NCBI GenBank assembly: GCA_024276675.1
Contig: JAJRWT010000081.1
Span: 62,001-126,000 of the forward strand
Direction of reading: 5' to 3'
Origin: Myxococcota bacterium
GTDB taxonomy: Bacteria > Myxococcota_A > UBA796 > JAFGLY01
Length of the DNA: 64,000 nt
A model generated the notes under the pieces. It saw only the letters and a program-made list of their open reading frames with translations. It ran no database searches and was not told the DNA's origin. Below, one piece after another: positions 18,205 through 27,357 of this stretch; within the stretch, counting starts at the first letter, position 1; each line of letters begins with the position of its first letter. A program made the position numbers and the translations under genes.

Positions 18205-19719
18205 TTACCGGTGTTGCTGGGTTTGCAGTCGGACAAGAGCATGGGCCAGTTCATCCGGCTTTGATCCCAGCGCCAACGCCTGACCATAGAGCTTGTCCAT
18301 GGTACCCCACCAGGCACCCGGTACATGTACCCATGGAGGATCCCTCCCAGTATCCACCTGGTCCAGTTCCATGACGGGATCCCTGACCACGAATGGAACC
18401 CCGCTGGCGGCCACAGCCACGCCATAGGCTCCCACGCCATAGGCTCCAAGGGCGCCCTTCCTACTGCAAGCCGATGCCACCGCCCCGGCAAAACGATCGG
18501 CATATGCACCATTTTCGGCTATTGCTTCCGCCAGCCCAACCAGGTCGGCGGGTACATCCAGCACACAAACAGAGAGGCCCGCTGCCAACAAGGCCTGTTC
18601 ATCCGCGGGCTGCGCTCCGTAGCTCACCACCACGGGCCCGGTCCCTTTGCATTCAAGAACGTAGGGCACGCCCTGTTGGGGTCTGGGCTCATAGTTTCCA
18701 GGATGCCCCACCTGGAGAGCCAGGGGGAAAATGCCAAGATGATCCCCGGTTGGAGTCTGTAGCAGATCTGGTGGAGTGTAGGGCGGCTCCAGCGCGACCT
18801 CGGCGCTCCTTCGTGCGTCTGGTGGGGAATTGTCCAACAGGTGGTCCAGCCACGGGAGCACCACGGCGCGTTGCTTTGCCGTGTAGCCGTGGGGCCCTTC
18901 CACCACCACGAAGCTGGCGGAGTCCGGGAGGCCCGATGGCGGGGGCTGCCGAGTCTCGGAGACCCAGATGCTTGGCTTGTCCAGAGCCGCCAATACCGAC
19001 GGATCCGGCCCTGGCCAACCGGGAAGGGTGTCGCAGGGGCACCCCCCGGCCCTGCCCTCCCTGGGCAGTGGCACGAACGAGACCATCGCTCCACCCGCCA
19101 GTTCAGGCCGCGCCAACAGGAGGTAGAAAGAAAGGACCGAACCGCCGCTGGCACCGGTAACGGCGACCGCGGTCAGGTCCACGAGTTGATGGAAGGCGTC
19201 CAGCCCTCGACGGGCAACGTGTAGCTGTAGCCCCAGAGCAGATGTGCCGGCCGAAGCCAACACGGCGCGGTTGTGGGCCCCTTCGTCGAAGTGTATCTGC
19301 CGTTCCGGGCGGTCGCCCTCCTCGATCCCTGGCGGATCCACCGCCAGGGCAGCGATGCCACGGGCGGCCAGTGCATGGGCCATCTCCTGGCATTCCCCCG
19401 AACTCTTGCCCTCGCCAAAATGGCCGGGCAGAACGACAACCCCCTTGTAGCAGCCCTGCGGACCGGAAGAATTCGGCAGCCATAGTGCGGCGTGGGCACG
19501 AAAATCCCGCCAGATCAGGAAGGAGAAGGGAATGACACGATAGCCCTCGTAGACAATGGGATTCCCCTTTTGGATGTCAAGAGACGGATATTCGTCGAAC
19601 GCGTGTAGACCGCTGGCCCGCATGATGGAATCAGTATCGGCAGGTAGCAGGGGCGCAGTCTTCGTACAAGACAGCGGCAACGACAATGCCGGCAGCAGAT
19701 ACAGGGAAAACCGGTACAA
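18205..19719 (-). CDS. Exported alpha/beta hydrolase (acetyl-xylan-esterase-like)
   Basis: The protein has about 504 residues if translation starts at the TTG at 19719, giving the signal-like MYRFSLYLLPALSLPLSC; a longer frame upstream runs through the neighbouring gene. The cysteine could be a lipid site, although the lipobox is imperfect. The first half is an alpha/beta hydrolase: a GHFGEGK oxyanion-type segment, the nucleophile elbow VTGASGGSVL (GxSxG), and a probable His in VEGPHGYT. The second half (about residues 330-500) has no recognisable domain and may be a second, degenerate hydrolase-like unit. It follows the small lipoprotein gene by 13 bases, so the pair probably forms an operon. 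Confidence 0.7.
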   Translation of the reverse strand: MYRFSLYLLPALSLPLSCTKTAPLLPADTDSIMRASGLHAFDEYPSLDIQKGNPIVYEGYRVIPFSFLIWRDFRAHAALWLPNSSGPQGCYKGVVVLPGHFGEGKSSGECQEMAHALAARGIAALAVDPPGIEEGDRPERQIHFDEGAHNRAVLASAGTSALGLQLHVARRGLDAFHQLVDLTAVAVTGASGGSVLSFYLLLARPELAGGAMVSFVPLPREGRAGGCPCDTLPGWPGPDPSVLAALDKPSIWVSETRQPPPSGLPDSASFVVVEGPHGYTAKQRAVVLPWLDHLLDNSPPDARRSAEVALEPPYTPPDLLQTPTGDHLGIFPLALQVGHPGNYEPRPQQGVPYVLECKGTGPVVVSYGAQPADEQALLAAGLSVCVLDVPADLVGLAEAIAENGAYADRFAGAVASACSRKGALGAYGVGAYGVAVAASGVPFVVRDPVMELDQVDTGRDPPWVHVPGAWWGTMDKLYGQALALGSKPDELAHALVRLQTQQHR

Positions 19720-19732
19720 AGCGCGATACCGT

Positions 19733-20062
19733 TCAGCAGTCCCAGACGTCGAAGCACACGTCGAAGTGGCTGGAATCCTGCCCGGCCTTCTTGCAGGAGT
19801 CGCTGTAGGCATCCAGGCACTCCTTGGCGGCCTGCTCGTCGAATTCACAGCGGCTCAGCTCGTGATCCAGCGAGTAGTAGTAATCCTGGTATTCGTCGAC
19901 ACAATCGCCGATGCTGCCGAAGTTCTTGAAGAACCACTCCTTGTCGCAGCGTTTCTGTTGCTGGCAGATGGCCGTGGAGATCTTGTTGGTGTAGTTGTCC
20001 GCGTCTACACTGCATGCGGAAATGAAAATGACGAAGGCGGCAACATGTGCTGGGCGTGACAT
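19733..20062 (-). CDS. Small cysteine-rich lipoprotein
   Basis: The 109-residue product starts MSRPAHVAAFVIFISACS, a clean lipoprotein signal with lipobox ISAC. GGAG lies six bases before the ATG. The mature part of about 90 residues contains eight cysteines after the lipid cysteine (as in CQQQKRC, DC, RC, EC, SC, VC and the terminal DC), an even number compatible with four disulfides, and is rich in Asp, Tyr and Lys. Small disulfide-rich lipoproteins of this kind are common in Myxococcota, with no known function. It is co-oriented with the hydrolase downstream. Confidence 0.8.
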   Translation of the reverse strand: MSRPAHVAAFVIFISACSVDADNYTNKISTAICQQQKRCDKEWFFKNFGSIGDCVDEYQDYYYSLDHELSRCEFDEQAAKECLDAYSDSCKKAGQDSSHFDVCFDVWDC

Positions 20063-20395
20063 TCCGCTCTCCAAGGCTCCCTGGGATTGTCCGGTTGGCT
20101 CCTAGTACAAGAAACGCGACGGAGCGTCAAGGAGTCCCGTTGGGGCTGCCGGAGTTCAGCTCCCAGGTTAATGCAGCCATGGCCGGCTGCTTTGTCACCT
20201 TGACCCTGAACCCTGCCACCGGGTGACGGCGCGCACCCTCCGCTATTCCAGCCCCTGACGGAGCCGACAGCCGCTCCCCGGCACCTCGCGTCGGCCGCGA
20301 TGCCACGGAGCCGGCAACCGGCCGAGGCTCAGCTACGGTCAGGCCCAAGAACGACGACCCCGCACCGCTTTTCCCTGCAATTCCCCAGGACCGCC
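20063..20395. other. Intergenic stretch between divergent lipoprotein genes
   Basis: About 330 bases with no convincing gene. Reading frames on both strands here are GC-driven shadows. It must hold the divergent promoters of the lipoproteins at 20062 (-) and 20396 (+). It is rich in short GGC/GCC inverted repeats and contains CTATTCC, which faintly recalls the centre of the palindromic element, but the match is too short to call. Confidence 0.4.
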
Positions 20396-21085
20396 ATGGG
20401 ATTCCACCACCTGGCCATAACCGTCTTGCTGGCCATCGGCGCTTGTCAGCCTTCAGCTTCTGACGGCGGTAGAGATGAATCCAGGGACGAAGCCTCCCAC
20501 TTGCGGGAAGGAACATCGGCGGTCCCGGCCCAGGGCGACCCCCAACGGCAGCCATGTGGTTGCTGCAATGACGAACCATCCACCGTTATCCTTACCGCAT
20601 ACCTGGAGATTCTCCGGGAACTCCGCCAAGTCCCCTCCCAGGCCGGCAGCGAGCCCGAACACGCGGGAAGCTCTACTGCTCCTTCCACCGTACTACCTGC
20701 TGGCAGCGACCTTGCCAATGCCTTCCAGGACATGGCCGCGCTCGTCGAAAAGGTCGATGAAGGCACCATGCAAAGCAGCCAGATTGGTCTCGCCACGGCC
20801 AGGCGCGTGGCGCTGCTGGCCAGACGGGCCAACCGCGGCGACCTGCCCCTGGCCAGGGAGTACGTGGCGGAGATCTCCGCCCTCCTGGCGCGTTCCCTGG
20901 TTCAGCCATGCAACTCCAAGGAAACGGCTCCCATCCAGGTGGCGTTGGCCTGTTCCAGGGAGCATGACTGGATATGGCTGGAACCTGAATCCCAGCTCCT
21001 GGATCCCTATGGCAATCCCTCAACCCATGATTCATGGGGTGCCTGCATCCCCATCGAAGCACCTGCAAATGCCACCGAGCACTGA
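20396..21085 (+). CDS. Lipoprotein of unknown function
   Basis: The 229-residue protein begins MGFHHLAITVLLAIGACQ, with a clear lipobox (IGAC), and AGGA lies five bases before the ATG. After a charged linker there is a CGCC motif (PCGCCND) and a mostly helical region. Two further cysteines (QPCNSK and ALACSREH) and a third near the end may pair. No family is recognised. The gene overlaps the uridine kinase start by 17 bases, so the two are probably cotranscribed although their functions look unrelated. Confidence 0.7.
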   Translation: MGFHHLAITVLLAIGACQPSASDGGRDESRDEASHLREGTSAVPAQGDPQRQPCGCCNDEPSTVILTAYLEILRELRQVPSQAGSEPEHAGSSTAPSTVLPAGSDLANAFQDMAALVEKVDEGTMQSSQIGLATARRVALLARRANRGDLPLAREYVAEISALLARSLVQPCNSKETAPIQVALACSREHDWIWLEPESQLLDPYGNPSTHDSWGACIPIEAPANATEH

Positions 21086-21689
21086 GTCTTCCGTACTGTT
21101 GGTGGGAATCGCCGGGGGGACCGCTTCCGGCAAGACCACCCTGGCACGCTGCGTACTCAATCACATTCCTGATGCCGTGCTCATCGGTCATGATCGCTAC
21201 TACCACACGGTCCCCGATCCTCTCCGGCACAACTTCGACGAACCAGCGGCGTTGGACAGCGCTCTCCTGGTCACGCACCTCGACGCCCTGGCGGCTGGCG
21301 GAGAAGCTCCATTGCCCTGCTACGACTTCACGCATCACAGGCGAATGCCCGAACGGAAACTGGTAAGGGCATCGCGAATAGTGCTGGTGGAAGGTATCCT
21401 GGTGCTGGCCGACGCCGACCTTCGCGAGCGATTCGACTTGAAGGTATGGGTCGAGGCGCCTGAAGGGGTACGCATGGAGAGGCGTCTCCGCCGCGACAAC
21501 CTGGAGCGTGGAAGAACCATCCGCAGCATAATGACCCAGTACGAATCCACTGTTCGCCCCAGCCACCAGCGCTGGGTGGCGCCGAGCGCCACCTACGCCG
21601 ATCTTGTACTGGATGGCTGCGCCCCCGTGGAACAGGAGGGGCTTCGTCTGTGCCAGCACCTGTGGCAAAGGTTGGACGAAGGTATCTGA
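21069..21689 (+). CDS. udk: Uridine kinase
   Basis: The 206-residue enzyme phosphorylates uridine (and often cytidine) with ATP or GTP in pyrimidine salvage. The P-loop is GIAGGTASGKTT near the N-terminus, DRYYH is the substrate-binding segment, NFDEPAALDSALL is a family signature, and RRLRRDNLERGR forms the lid with arginines. Length equals the family norm. The ATG lies inside the end of the preceding lipoprotein gene in another frame. Confidence 0.92.
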   Translation: MPPSTESSVLLVGIAGGTASGKTTLARCVLNHIPDAVLIGHDRYYHTVPDPLRHNFDEPAALDSALLVTHLDALAAGGEAPLPCYDFTHHRRMPERKLVRASRIVLVEGILVLADADLRERFDLKVWVEAPEGVRMERRLRRDNLERGRTIRSIMTQYESTVRPSHQRWVAPSATYADLVLDGCAPVEQEGLRLCQHLWQRLDEGI

Positions 21690-21726
21690 CCCTCGCGAAC
21701 CGGTCCCAGGATACCGCAACCAGTTG

Positions 21727-22533
21727 TCATTCCTGTTCTTTTTCGTCTTCTTCCACCCACTCCTCGAATTCCGGCTCTTCTTCAGGTCGTGCTCGTTGTT
21801 GGTGGCGCCGCCTGCGGTTACCGGTGGTGGTTTCTGGTTCCCGCGGCTTCTCGGTGGCGCTTCCCGGAGCCACGTTCATTCCAAAGTCCCACTGAGCAAA
21901 CCCCCCATTGCCGTCTTCCACCACGATGGCGACCTTGTACGCGCCACCGGGATCGTCTTCGCTGCCACGATAGCTCAACAGCCCGGAGGGCCCAATGGTC
22001 AAACCGCGAGGGGCTCCCTCCAGGTGGAAGGAAAGTCTATCCCCATCGGCATCTTCTGCGACGACCCGGAATCCGTCGATCCGTCGTAGCTCGGAGACGC
22101 GATTCTTGATCACCGGAGGAGCGTTTGGAATCAAGACCTCCGGTGTCCTGCCCGACACGTGCTTGTCGCCGTCGTCCACCTCCACCTTCACGTAGATGCG
22201 GTCCCCCCTTTCAAAGAAGGTATCCGGCAGCAGCTTCCCGATCTGCCCCTTGATGGGCTCATCGTTCTTGAACCAGGTCTTCCGGATATGGATGACGTCC
22301 AGGTCAGGATCCTGGACTTCCACCCGCAACCAAAGGTCCGAGTCGGTGCTGGGCTGCGCCGGGTTGATCTCCAGACGAGTTATCACGGGAGGACGATTGA
22401 GATCCTGGGAAGGTTCGCCCGTATCAGCCACCTGGGCATCGACCTCTGCTGGCCGGACAGGCGGCTCCCGGGGCTGAATCGGCTGTGGCTCCGGCTGGTC
22501 GGCACAAGCCAATATAAAAAAGAGAATCACCAT
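21727..22533 (-). CDS. Lipoprotein with cadherin/Ig-like domains and acidic tail
   Basis: The 268-residue product starts MVILFFILACADQ with lipobox ILAC; GGAGG is six bases before this ATG, and another ATG six bases upstream is too close to the site. A proline-rich linker is followed by two beta-rich domains (about residues 60-140 and 140-220) with the calcium-type patterns DPDLDV, EVDDGDKHVSG and AEDADGDRLSFHLEG, as in cadherin-like putative Ig domains. The tail is strongly charged (RRRRH then EEEPEFEEWVEEDE). It faces uridine kinase convergently. Function unknown; an adhesion or scaffold role is inference. Confidence 0.75.
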   Translation of the reverse strand: MVILFFILACADQPEPQPIQPREPPVRPAEVDAQVADTGEPSQDLNRPPVITRLEINPAQPSTDSDLWLRVEVQDPDLDVIHIRKTWFKNDEPIKGQIGKLLPDTFFERGDRIYVKVEVDDGDKHVSGRTPEVLIPNAPPVIKNRVSELRRIDGFRVVAEDADGDRLSFHLEGAPRGLTIGPSGLLSYRGSEDDPGGAYKVAIVVEDGNGGFAQWDFGMNVAPGSATEKPREPETTTGNRRRRHQQRARPEEEPEFEEWVEEDEKEQE

Positions 22534-22700
22534 ATCCATCCTCCGTTCCACATGTGCTGGCACACGGGCGGTCATGTGGTCCAACCAGTCTGGCAATAAT
22601 CCGCACCGTGATCCCTATCCATGCTTAAAAAAGGGATAAGTACCGATCATCCAGTGCCGATCCACGTCAAAAGAAACCCTTGGAATCGGAAGGCAGCCCC

Positions 22701-23264
22701 ATGACCAGGACCGTTTCAGATGCAGAGGTTGTCTCGCTAACCTTGAAAGGTGGGGAAAACGGCCGATGGCAGGTCAAGGTGGAGATGTACCTTCCCGATG
22801 ACCTCCGGGCCATTCTCGAAGGAGCCACCATCGGCCTGCTCAATGCCAGCGGCCGTCCCCTGGGCCCAGCCGTCGTCATTCCCCTGGAAAACTGCCTCAA
22901 CAGCCCCGTAGAGACCAGTGTCCGTGGCCCCGAACGCCTTCCACCCAGTTCGATCCTTCGTTGCACCATCTTCATCGGGACCACGCAAGAACCGCTCGTG
23001 GTGGATCAGCGAGTCTCAAAGACCCGCGGATTCCACGGCTTCATCATGGGTTTGTCATCCATCGAAGAAGGGCCGCGCCCAAAAGGCAGGGGGCTCACGG
23101 AAGCAGAGCAGAATCAGATGGAGATCAGTTTCCCATGGCTGAAGGACATCCAACAGGAAGACCTCGCCTTCGACGCCTTCAAAGAAGACATTCTATCGGC
23201 CATGGACCTGGACGAGCACGACGAAGTCACCGAAGAAATCCTGCGTATGCTGAAGGAGCCCTAG
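22701..23264 (+). CDS. Hypothetical cytoplasmic protein
   Basis: The 187-residue product has no signal or membrane segment. A beta-rich N-terminal half (residues 10-110) is followed by an acidic helical C-terminus ending in a cluster of Glu/Asp. GGAAGG lies about eight bases before the ATG. I do not recognise a family. It is flanked by a divergent lipoprotein and the convergent MopE-like gene, so it is probably monocistronic. Codon usage looks like its neighbours. Confidence 0.65.
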   Translation: MTRTVSDAEVVSLTLKGGENGRWQVKVEMYLPDDLRAILEGATIGLLNASGRPLGPAVVIPLENCLNSPVETSVRGPERLPPSSILRCTIFIGTTQEPLVVDQRVSKTRGFHGFIMGLSSIEEGPRPKGRGLTEAEQNQMEISFPWLKDIQQEDLAFDAFKEDILSAMDLDEHDEVTEEILRMLKEP

Positions 23265-23265
23265 G

Positions 23266-23298
23266 CCGGCACTTCTCAATGACCGGCACTTCGTCAAT
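23266..23298 (+). repeat. Short tandem direct repeat at a convergent gene junction
   Basis: Two near-identical units, CCGGCACTTCTCAATGA (23266-23282) and CCGGCACTTCGTCAATAA (23283-23300 region), fill the 29-base gap between two convergent genes and run into the end of the MopE-like gene. No hairpin with a T-tract is visible. Confidence 0.45.
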
Positions 23299-26125
23299 AA
23301 AAGGTGAACACCCCGGCCCAGGGGTACTCCGCGTCTTCGTCCCAGACCGCCACGGTCACCTCACCCGCCGGGTGCGGAACGGTCATGGCACTGATGGCAA
23401 CATCTGAAAGCAGCTCGAAATCCGCTGCCATTCCGTCGAATGTCACCGCCACGACGCGGTAGAATCCCCGGCCTCCCAGCACCACGGGACTCCCCCCCTC
23501 CAAAGGTGCGCCGGTGGGCGACACCGAGTCCAGTTCAACCCGACAGCTACCATTTTCGACCCCAGGCGTGCCGGCGTCTTCCGCGCCGTAGAGGATGGCA
23601 ACATTGCACCAGCTCGATGGTTCATCATTCAAGACATAGTCATAGCGGTCCAGGTCCAGGCTCATGGAGCTACCCGCGGACACAGGGTAGTCCAAACCCC
23701 ACTCCACCCGGTCCAGTACCACACCATCGGTGCCATCGGTTCCGAAGGTAGCCAGCACAAGAACGCCCGTGTCGTCTGCCAGGCTGATGCTGCCGGCAAG
23801 GTCCAGGGTAACGTCTGGAGTCGCCAGGAGGCTCGTGCCCGCAACCATTTGATCCCCGGCAGAAAGGGTGATGGAGTTGGAGATGACATACAACTGGCTC
23901 CCCGTCTCATCCCGCAGTACCAGGTCCTGCAGGTCCAGGTCGCTGGCCGAGAGGTTGTAGAGTTCGAACCACTCGCCCTGCTCATCGTCCAGTTCAATGG
24001 AGTCCTGCATCAGCTCGGTGAAGATGATTGAGCCCAACTCGATGCAGTCGTTGTCCGGAACCTCGTCACAGTCCTGGTCCGTTCCATCGCACAGCTCCCT
24101 CGCTCCGGGATGGGAATTGCCATCGGAATCGTCACAATCTCCACCGAGCGCCGTGTAGCCCGTTGGCTGGGAACACGAGTCCCAGGAGTCGTCCGGATCT
24201 CCGTAGCCGTCACCGTCCAAGTCCGCATACCAGGTGGCCGCGTCGACGGCGAAGTCGTCTTCCAGTTCGTTGCAGTCGTTGTCCAGCCCATCACAGTATT
24301 CCACCGCGCCGGGATGGACCGACGAGAGGGTGTCGTCGCAGTCGCCATAATCGTTCACGAACCCTGGAGGTTGGTGGCAACCCACCGTGAACGTACCCGA
24401 CCACCCGTAGCCGTCCAGATCGAGATCCTGGTACCAGGTGACGGCATCCAGGGCATCGGGCTCGTCGATCTCGGTGTCGCAGTCGTTGTCGACTTCGTCG
24501 CAGTACTCGTCAGCTCCCGGGAAGATGGCTTCATCGGCGTCATCACAGTCCTGGAGGGACGTGGAGCGGGCCCTGTAGAGCCCGGCGGGATGGCAGAAAC
24601 AACCTGGTTCCCCTACGCCAAAAGAGTCCCCGTCACTGTCCAGGTAGAAGTCTATGCAGCCGACGGCGTCGCGGTCGTTGGAATCATCATCGCAGTCGTC
24701 ATCGAACCCGGTGGAACAGTCTTCCGGGAGCCCAGGGTTTGCCCCGGAGTTGTCGTCATCGCAGTCGCCTGGCTCGAAGCCCGGGGGAACACGGAAGGAA
24801 TAGGACTCCAGGTAGTAGCCGTCGGAATCGAAATCACCGTCGTTGCCGTCGCAGTCGTCGTCGGTGCCGTCGTACCAGAACTCGGACATGCCCGGGTTCA
24901 CGTGGGCGGGATCCTTACCGGTGGGAGAGAAGTCGTCCAGGTCGCTTCCGTCCATGCAGTCGTTTCCCACGCTGCCATCCCGCTGCTGGTAGAAGGCGAC
25001 GTCGTATCCGTCACCATCAGCGTCGAAGTCGTCGTCCCCAGCACAATCCTGGTCGATGCCGTCGTACCAGGTATCGGAATCAGATCCCGGAAAGACATCA
25101 TATGGTGAGAGTTCCGCGAAACCATTGAGAGCGGAGAAGGATTCGGCGTCTTCCGGGTCGTCCCAGCAGTCGCCCGCCTGGAAACCGGCAGGCAGTTCCA
25201 TGGGGATGCCCCCCGCTTCTTCCACGCGCTCGTCGTAGTCCTGGACCCAGAATCCGTCGCCGTCCTGATCGCCGTCGTTGTCGTCGCAGTTTTCGTCAAT
25301 CCCGTTGTACCAGGTTTCAGGCACGTCGGGGCTGTAGTAGATCTGCGGATCGCCGTCATCACAGTCCATGGATTCGCAAAACTCGGAACCAGCGCTGTAG
25401 CCGTCGCCGTCGGCGTCGCAGTCGTTGTCATCGCAGTCCTGGTCGGTGCCGTCATACCAGGTCTCCACGGCTCCGGGGTGTATGGCGGAGGCGGGCTCGT
25501 CGGCGTAGTTGTAGCTGTCCAGACCTCGCCTGAGAGCAGGATCGTCCACGCAGTCGCTGCCGAACTCCAATTCATCGGAGCCATCGGACACGCGGTGGGG
25601 ATAGTCGTCGGTCTGCCATCCGTCGGCATCAGCATCGAAGTCGTCGTCACCGGCACAGTCCTGGTCCACTCCGTCGTACCAGGGATCCACTGCTCCGGGG
25701 AAGACCAGGGACGCCCCCGGTTGAACCCAGTCAAGCTCGTTGCCGAGACTGTCCAATCCCTGTATGACCTGTTGTCCAGGCAGTAACTCCAGGGGATCGT
25801 CCCAACAATCGCCTTCAGGCAGCGTTCCGGAATCCGCCACGCCCAGCGTCGGAAGTCCTGCGTAGCCCGGTGCCACGTAGCCATCGTGGTCAGCGTCGTA
25901 GTCGTCGTCACCGGCACAGTCCTGGTCCACTCCGTCGTACCATGTCTCGGTGGCCGACGGATTGATCTGGTCCCCGGACAAGGCACTTCCGACAGGCCCG
26001 TCGGGAGAATCCCAGCAATCGCCGTTCAGGGATGACAGACCGTCCCCGTCCCGGTCCACGGCCAGCCATCCGGGAACACAGGCGAGAACTCCCATCATCA
26101 ACGGAAAAGCAAGGGCTGAAGGCAT
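23294..26125 (-). CDS. Large MopE-type metal-binding repeat lipoprotein with lamin-tail and IPT domains
   Basis: The 943-residue protein starts with a signal ending in MGVLAC, and GGAGGTG precedes the ATG. From about residue 20 to 680 it consists of roughly ten Asp-rich repeats. Six carry a WY(D/N)G-x-D-x-(D/N)C core followed by DxDxDGY, and three are the classic MopE form (YCDGLDNDCNE). These repeats recall EF-hand-like calcium sites and the copper-binding MopE/MucA-type 'putative metal-binding motif'. Residues about 690-830 form a lamin-tail-like domain (IIFTELMQDS), and the last 90 residues look like an IPT/TIG Ig fold. It is probably displayed on the cell surface. Ca or Cu binding is inference from the family. 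Confidence 0.85.
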   Translation of the reverse strand: MPSALAFPLMMGVLACVPGWLAVDRDGDGLSSLNGDCWDSPDGPVGSALSGDQINPSATETWYDGVDQDCAGDDDYDADHDGYVAPGYAGLPTLGVADSGTLPEGDCWDDPLELLPGQQVIQGLDSLGNELDWVQPGASLVFPGAVDPWYDGVDQDCAGDDDFDADADGWQTDDYPHRVSDGSDELEFGSDCVDDPALRRGLDSYNYADEPASAIHPGAVETWYDGTDQDCDDNDCDADGDGYSAGSEFCESMDCDDGDPQIYYSPDVPETWYNGIDENCDDNDGDQDGDGFWVQDYDERVEEAGGIPMELPAGFQAGDCWDDPEDAESFSALNGFAELSPYDVFPGSDSDTWYDGIDQDCAGDDDFDADGDGYDVAFYQQRDGSVGNDCMDGSDLDDFSPTGKDPAHVNPGMSEFWYDGTDDDCDGNDGDFDSDGYYLESYSFRVPPGFEPGDCDDDNSGANPGLPEDCSTGFDDDCDDDSNDRDAVGCIDFYLDSDGDSFGVGEPGCFCHPAGLYRARSTSLQDCDDADEAIFPGADEYCDEVDNDCDTEIDEPDALDAVTWYQDLDLDGYGWSGTFTVGCHQPPGFVNDYGDCDDTLSSVHPGAVEYCDGLDNDCNELEDDFAVDAATWYADLDGDGYGDPDDSWDSCSQPTGYTALGGDCDDSDGNSHPGARELCDGTDQDCDEVPDNDCIELGSIIFTELMQDSIELDDEQGEWFELYNLSASDLDLQDLVLRDETGSQLYVISNSITLSAGDQMVAGTSLLATPDVTLDLAGSISLADDTGVLVLATFGTDGTDGVVLDRVEWGLDYPVSAGSSMSLDLDRYDYVLNDEPSSWCNVAILYGAEDAGTPGVENGSCRVELDSVSPTGAPLEGGSPVVLGGRGFYRVVAVTFDGMAADFELLSDVAISAMTVPHPAGEVTVAVWDEDAEYPWAGVFTFY

Positions 26126-26394
26126 GACACACCTCCGCAGTCTGGCCTCGGCCTACAGACGAGAACCTGATTCTACCATTGCTCACAGGTTCCCTCTCCA
26201 GTTTCATCATGCAGGCTCCCGCGGGGACAAGGTCGTCCCGGAGGGGCCATCTGAATGGACCCGTGCTGAAAGAAAAGGGCAAACGTGGGAGCCCCGCGAT
26301 AATACGACCACTCTGAGGGGATTAACATGCAACGCTGCGGGTTTGTGTGAGCCCGTCGGACCGTCCGACCCCAAGTGCCATTGGAGCGGAATCC

Positions 26395-27348
26395 ATGATT
26401 ACTGTCGAAGACCTGAGTAAACGATTCGGTACGACCCTGGCGGTACACGACATCAGTTTCACCATTCAGAAAGGCGAAGTCGTGGGCTTTCTTGGGCCCA
26501 ACGGCGCGGGCAAGACCACGACCATGCGCATCCTGGCGGGCAGCCTGGGCGCCACCTCGGGGCATGCCATAATAGACGATCTGGATGTGTTCAAGCATCC
26601 ACGAAGGGTCAAGCGGCGAATAGGCTACCTGCCCGAACGGCCGCCGCTGTACGGCGGAATGACCGTCGAGTCCTTCATCCGTTTCTCGGCCAACATAAAG
26701 GGCGCTTCCGAGCCGAACGCCGCCACCAGGCAAGTACTCCACCGGGTGGGCCTCCAACAGATGTCCCATCGCCTGATAGGGCATCTCTCCAAGGGCTACC
26801 GCCAGCGGGTTGGCCTGGCCCAGGCCTTGGTGCACGATCCCGACGTACTCATCCTGGACGAACCCACATCCAACCTGGATCCGGCCCAGCGCGTGGAAAT
26901 CCGTGATCTCATCCAGGAGTTGGCTGAAGGTGATCGAACCGTGATCCTGTCCACCCACGTCCTTTCCGAGGTGGAAGACATCTGCGAAAGGGTGATAATC
27001 ATCGACCGTGGACGCCTGCTGACCACTGACCGTATCGACGCCCTGGCCAGGGAAACCAGGCGTATCAAGTTGCGGGTGGCTCGCAGGGAGCCCGAACTGG
27101 CAGATCGTCTGGCTTCGTTGAGCGGAGTGGTCGAAGTACACGAGGAACCCGATGGGCGATTCACGTTACTGACGGAACACGACATCCGCGCCGACATCGC
27201 TCGCTTCGCCTGCCAGTACGATCTCCTGGAGCTTACGGGCCAGGAACGCCTGGAAGATGTCTACCTTCGGCTCATTTCGGGCAGCGGGCCGGACGACCCC
27301 GAAACAACCGGCACCCAGGAACCCGTTTCTTCGGAACAACAGACCTGA
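26395..27348 (+). CDS. ABC transporter ATP-binding protein (GldA-like)
   Basis: The 317-residue ATPase has Walker A GPNGAGKTT, a Q-loop in GYLPERPPLY, the signature LSKGYRQRVGLA, Walker B DVLILDEPTSNLD and the switch His in ILSTHVL. The extended C-terminal part (residues 230-300) is typical of GldA/NosF-type exporters. GGAG lies nine bases upstream of the ATG. The permease (27358) and the auxiliary protein (28128) follow in one operon, giving the GldA-GldF-GldG arrangement. In Bacteroidetes such genes are needed for gliding; here the cargo is unknown. Confidence 0.9.
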   Translation: MITVEDLSKRFGTTLAVHDISFTIQKGEVVGFLGPNGAGKTTTMRILAGSLGATSGHAIIDDLDVFKHPRRVKRRIGYLPERPPLYGGMTVESFIRFSANIKGASEPNAATRQVLHRVGLQQMSHRLIGHLSKGYRQRVGLAQALVHDPDVLILDEPTSNLDPAQRVEIRDLIQELAEGDRTVILSTHVLSEVEDICERVIIIDRGRLLTTDRIDALARETRRIKLRVARREPELADRLASLSGVVEVHEEPDGRFTLLTEHDIRADIARFACQYDLLELTGQERLEDVYLRLISGSGPDDPETTGTQEPVSSEQQT

Positions 27349-27357
27349 GAGAACACA

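Noticed and set aside
20127..20579. 150-residue minus-strand frame upstream of the lipoprotein at 20396
   Set aside because: Overlaps the start of a gene with a good ribosome site and lipobox; sequence is Arg/Gly-rich and family-less.
24110..25108. Long plus-strand and second minus-strand frames (over 300 codons) inside the MopE-like gene
   Set aside because: They are shadows of the repetitive Asp/Gly coding sequence: low-complexity translations (Thr-rich or Val/Ile-rich) with no domain.
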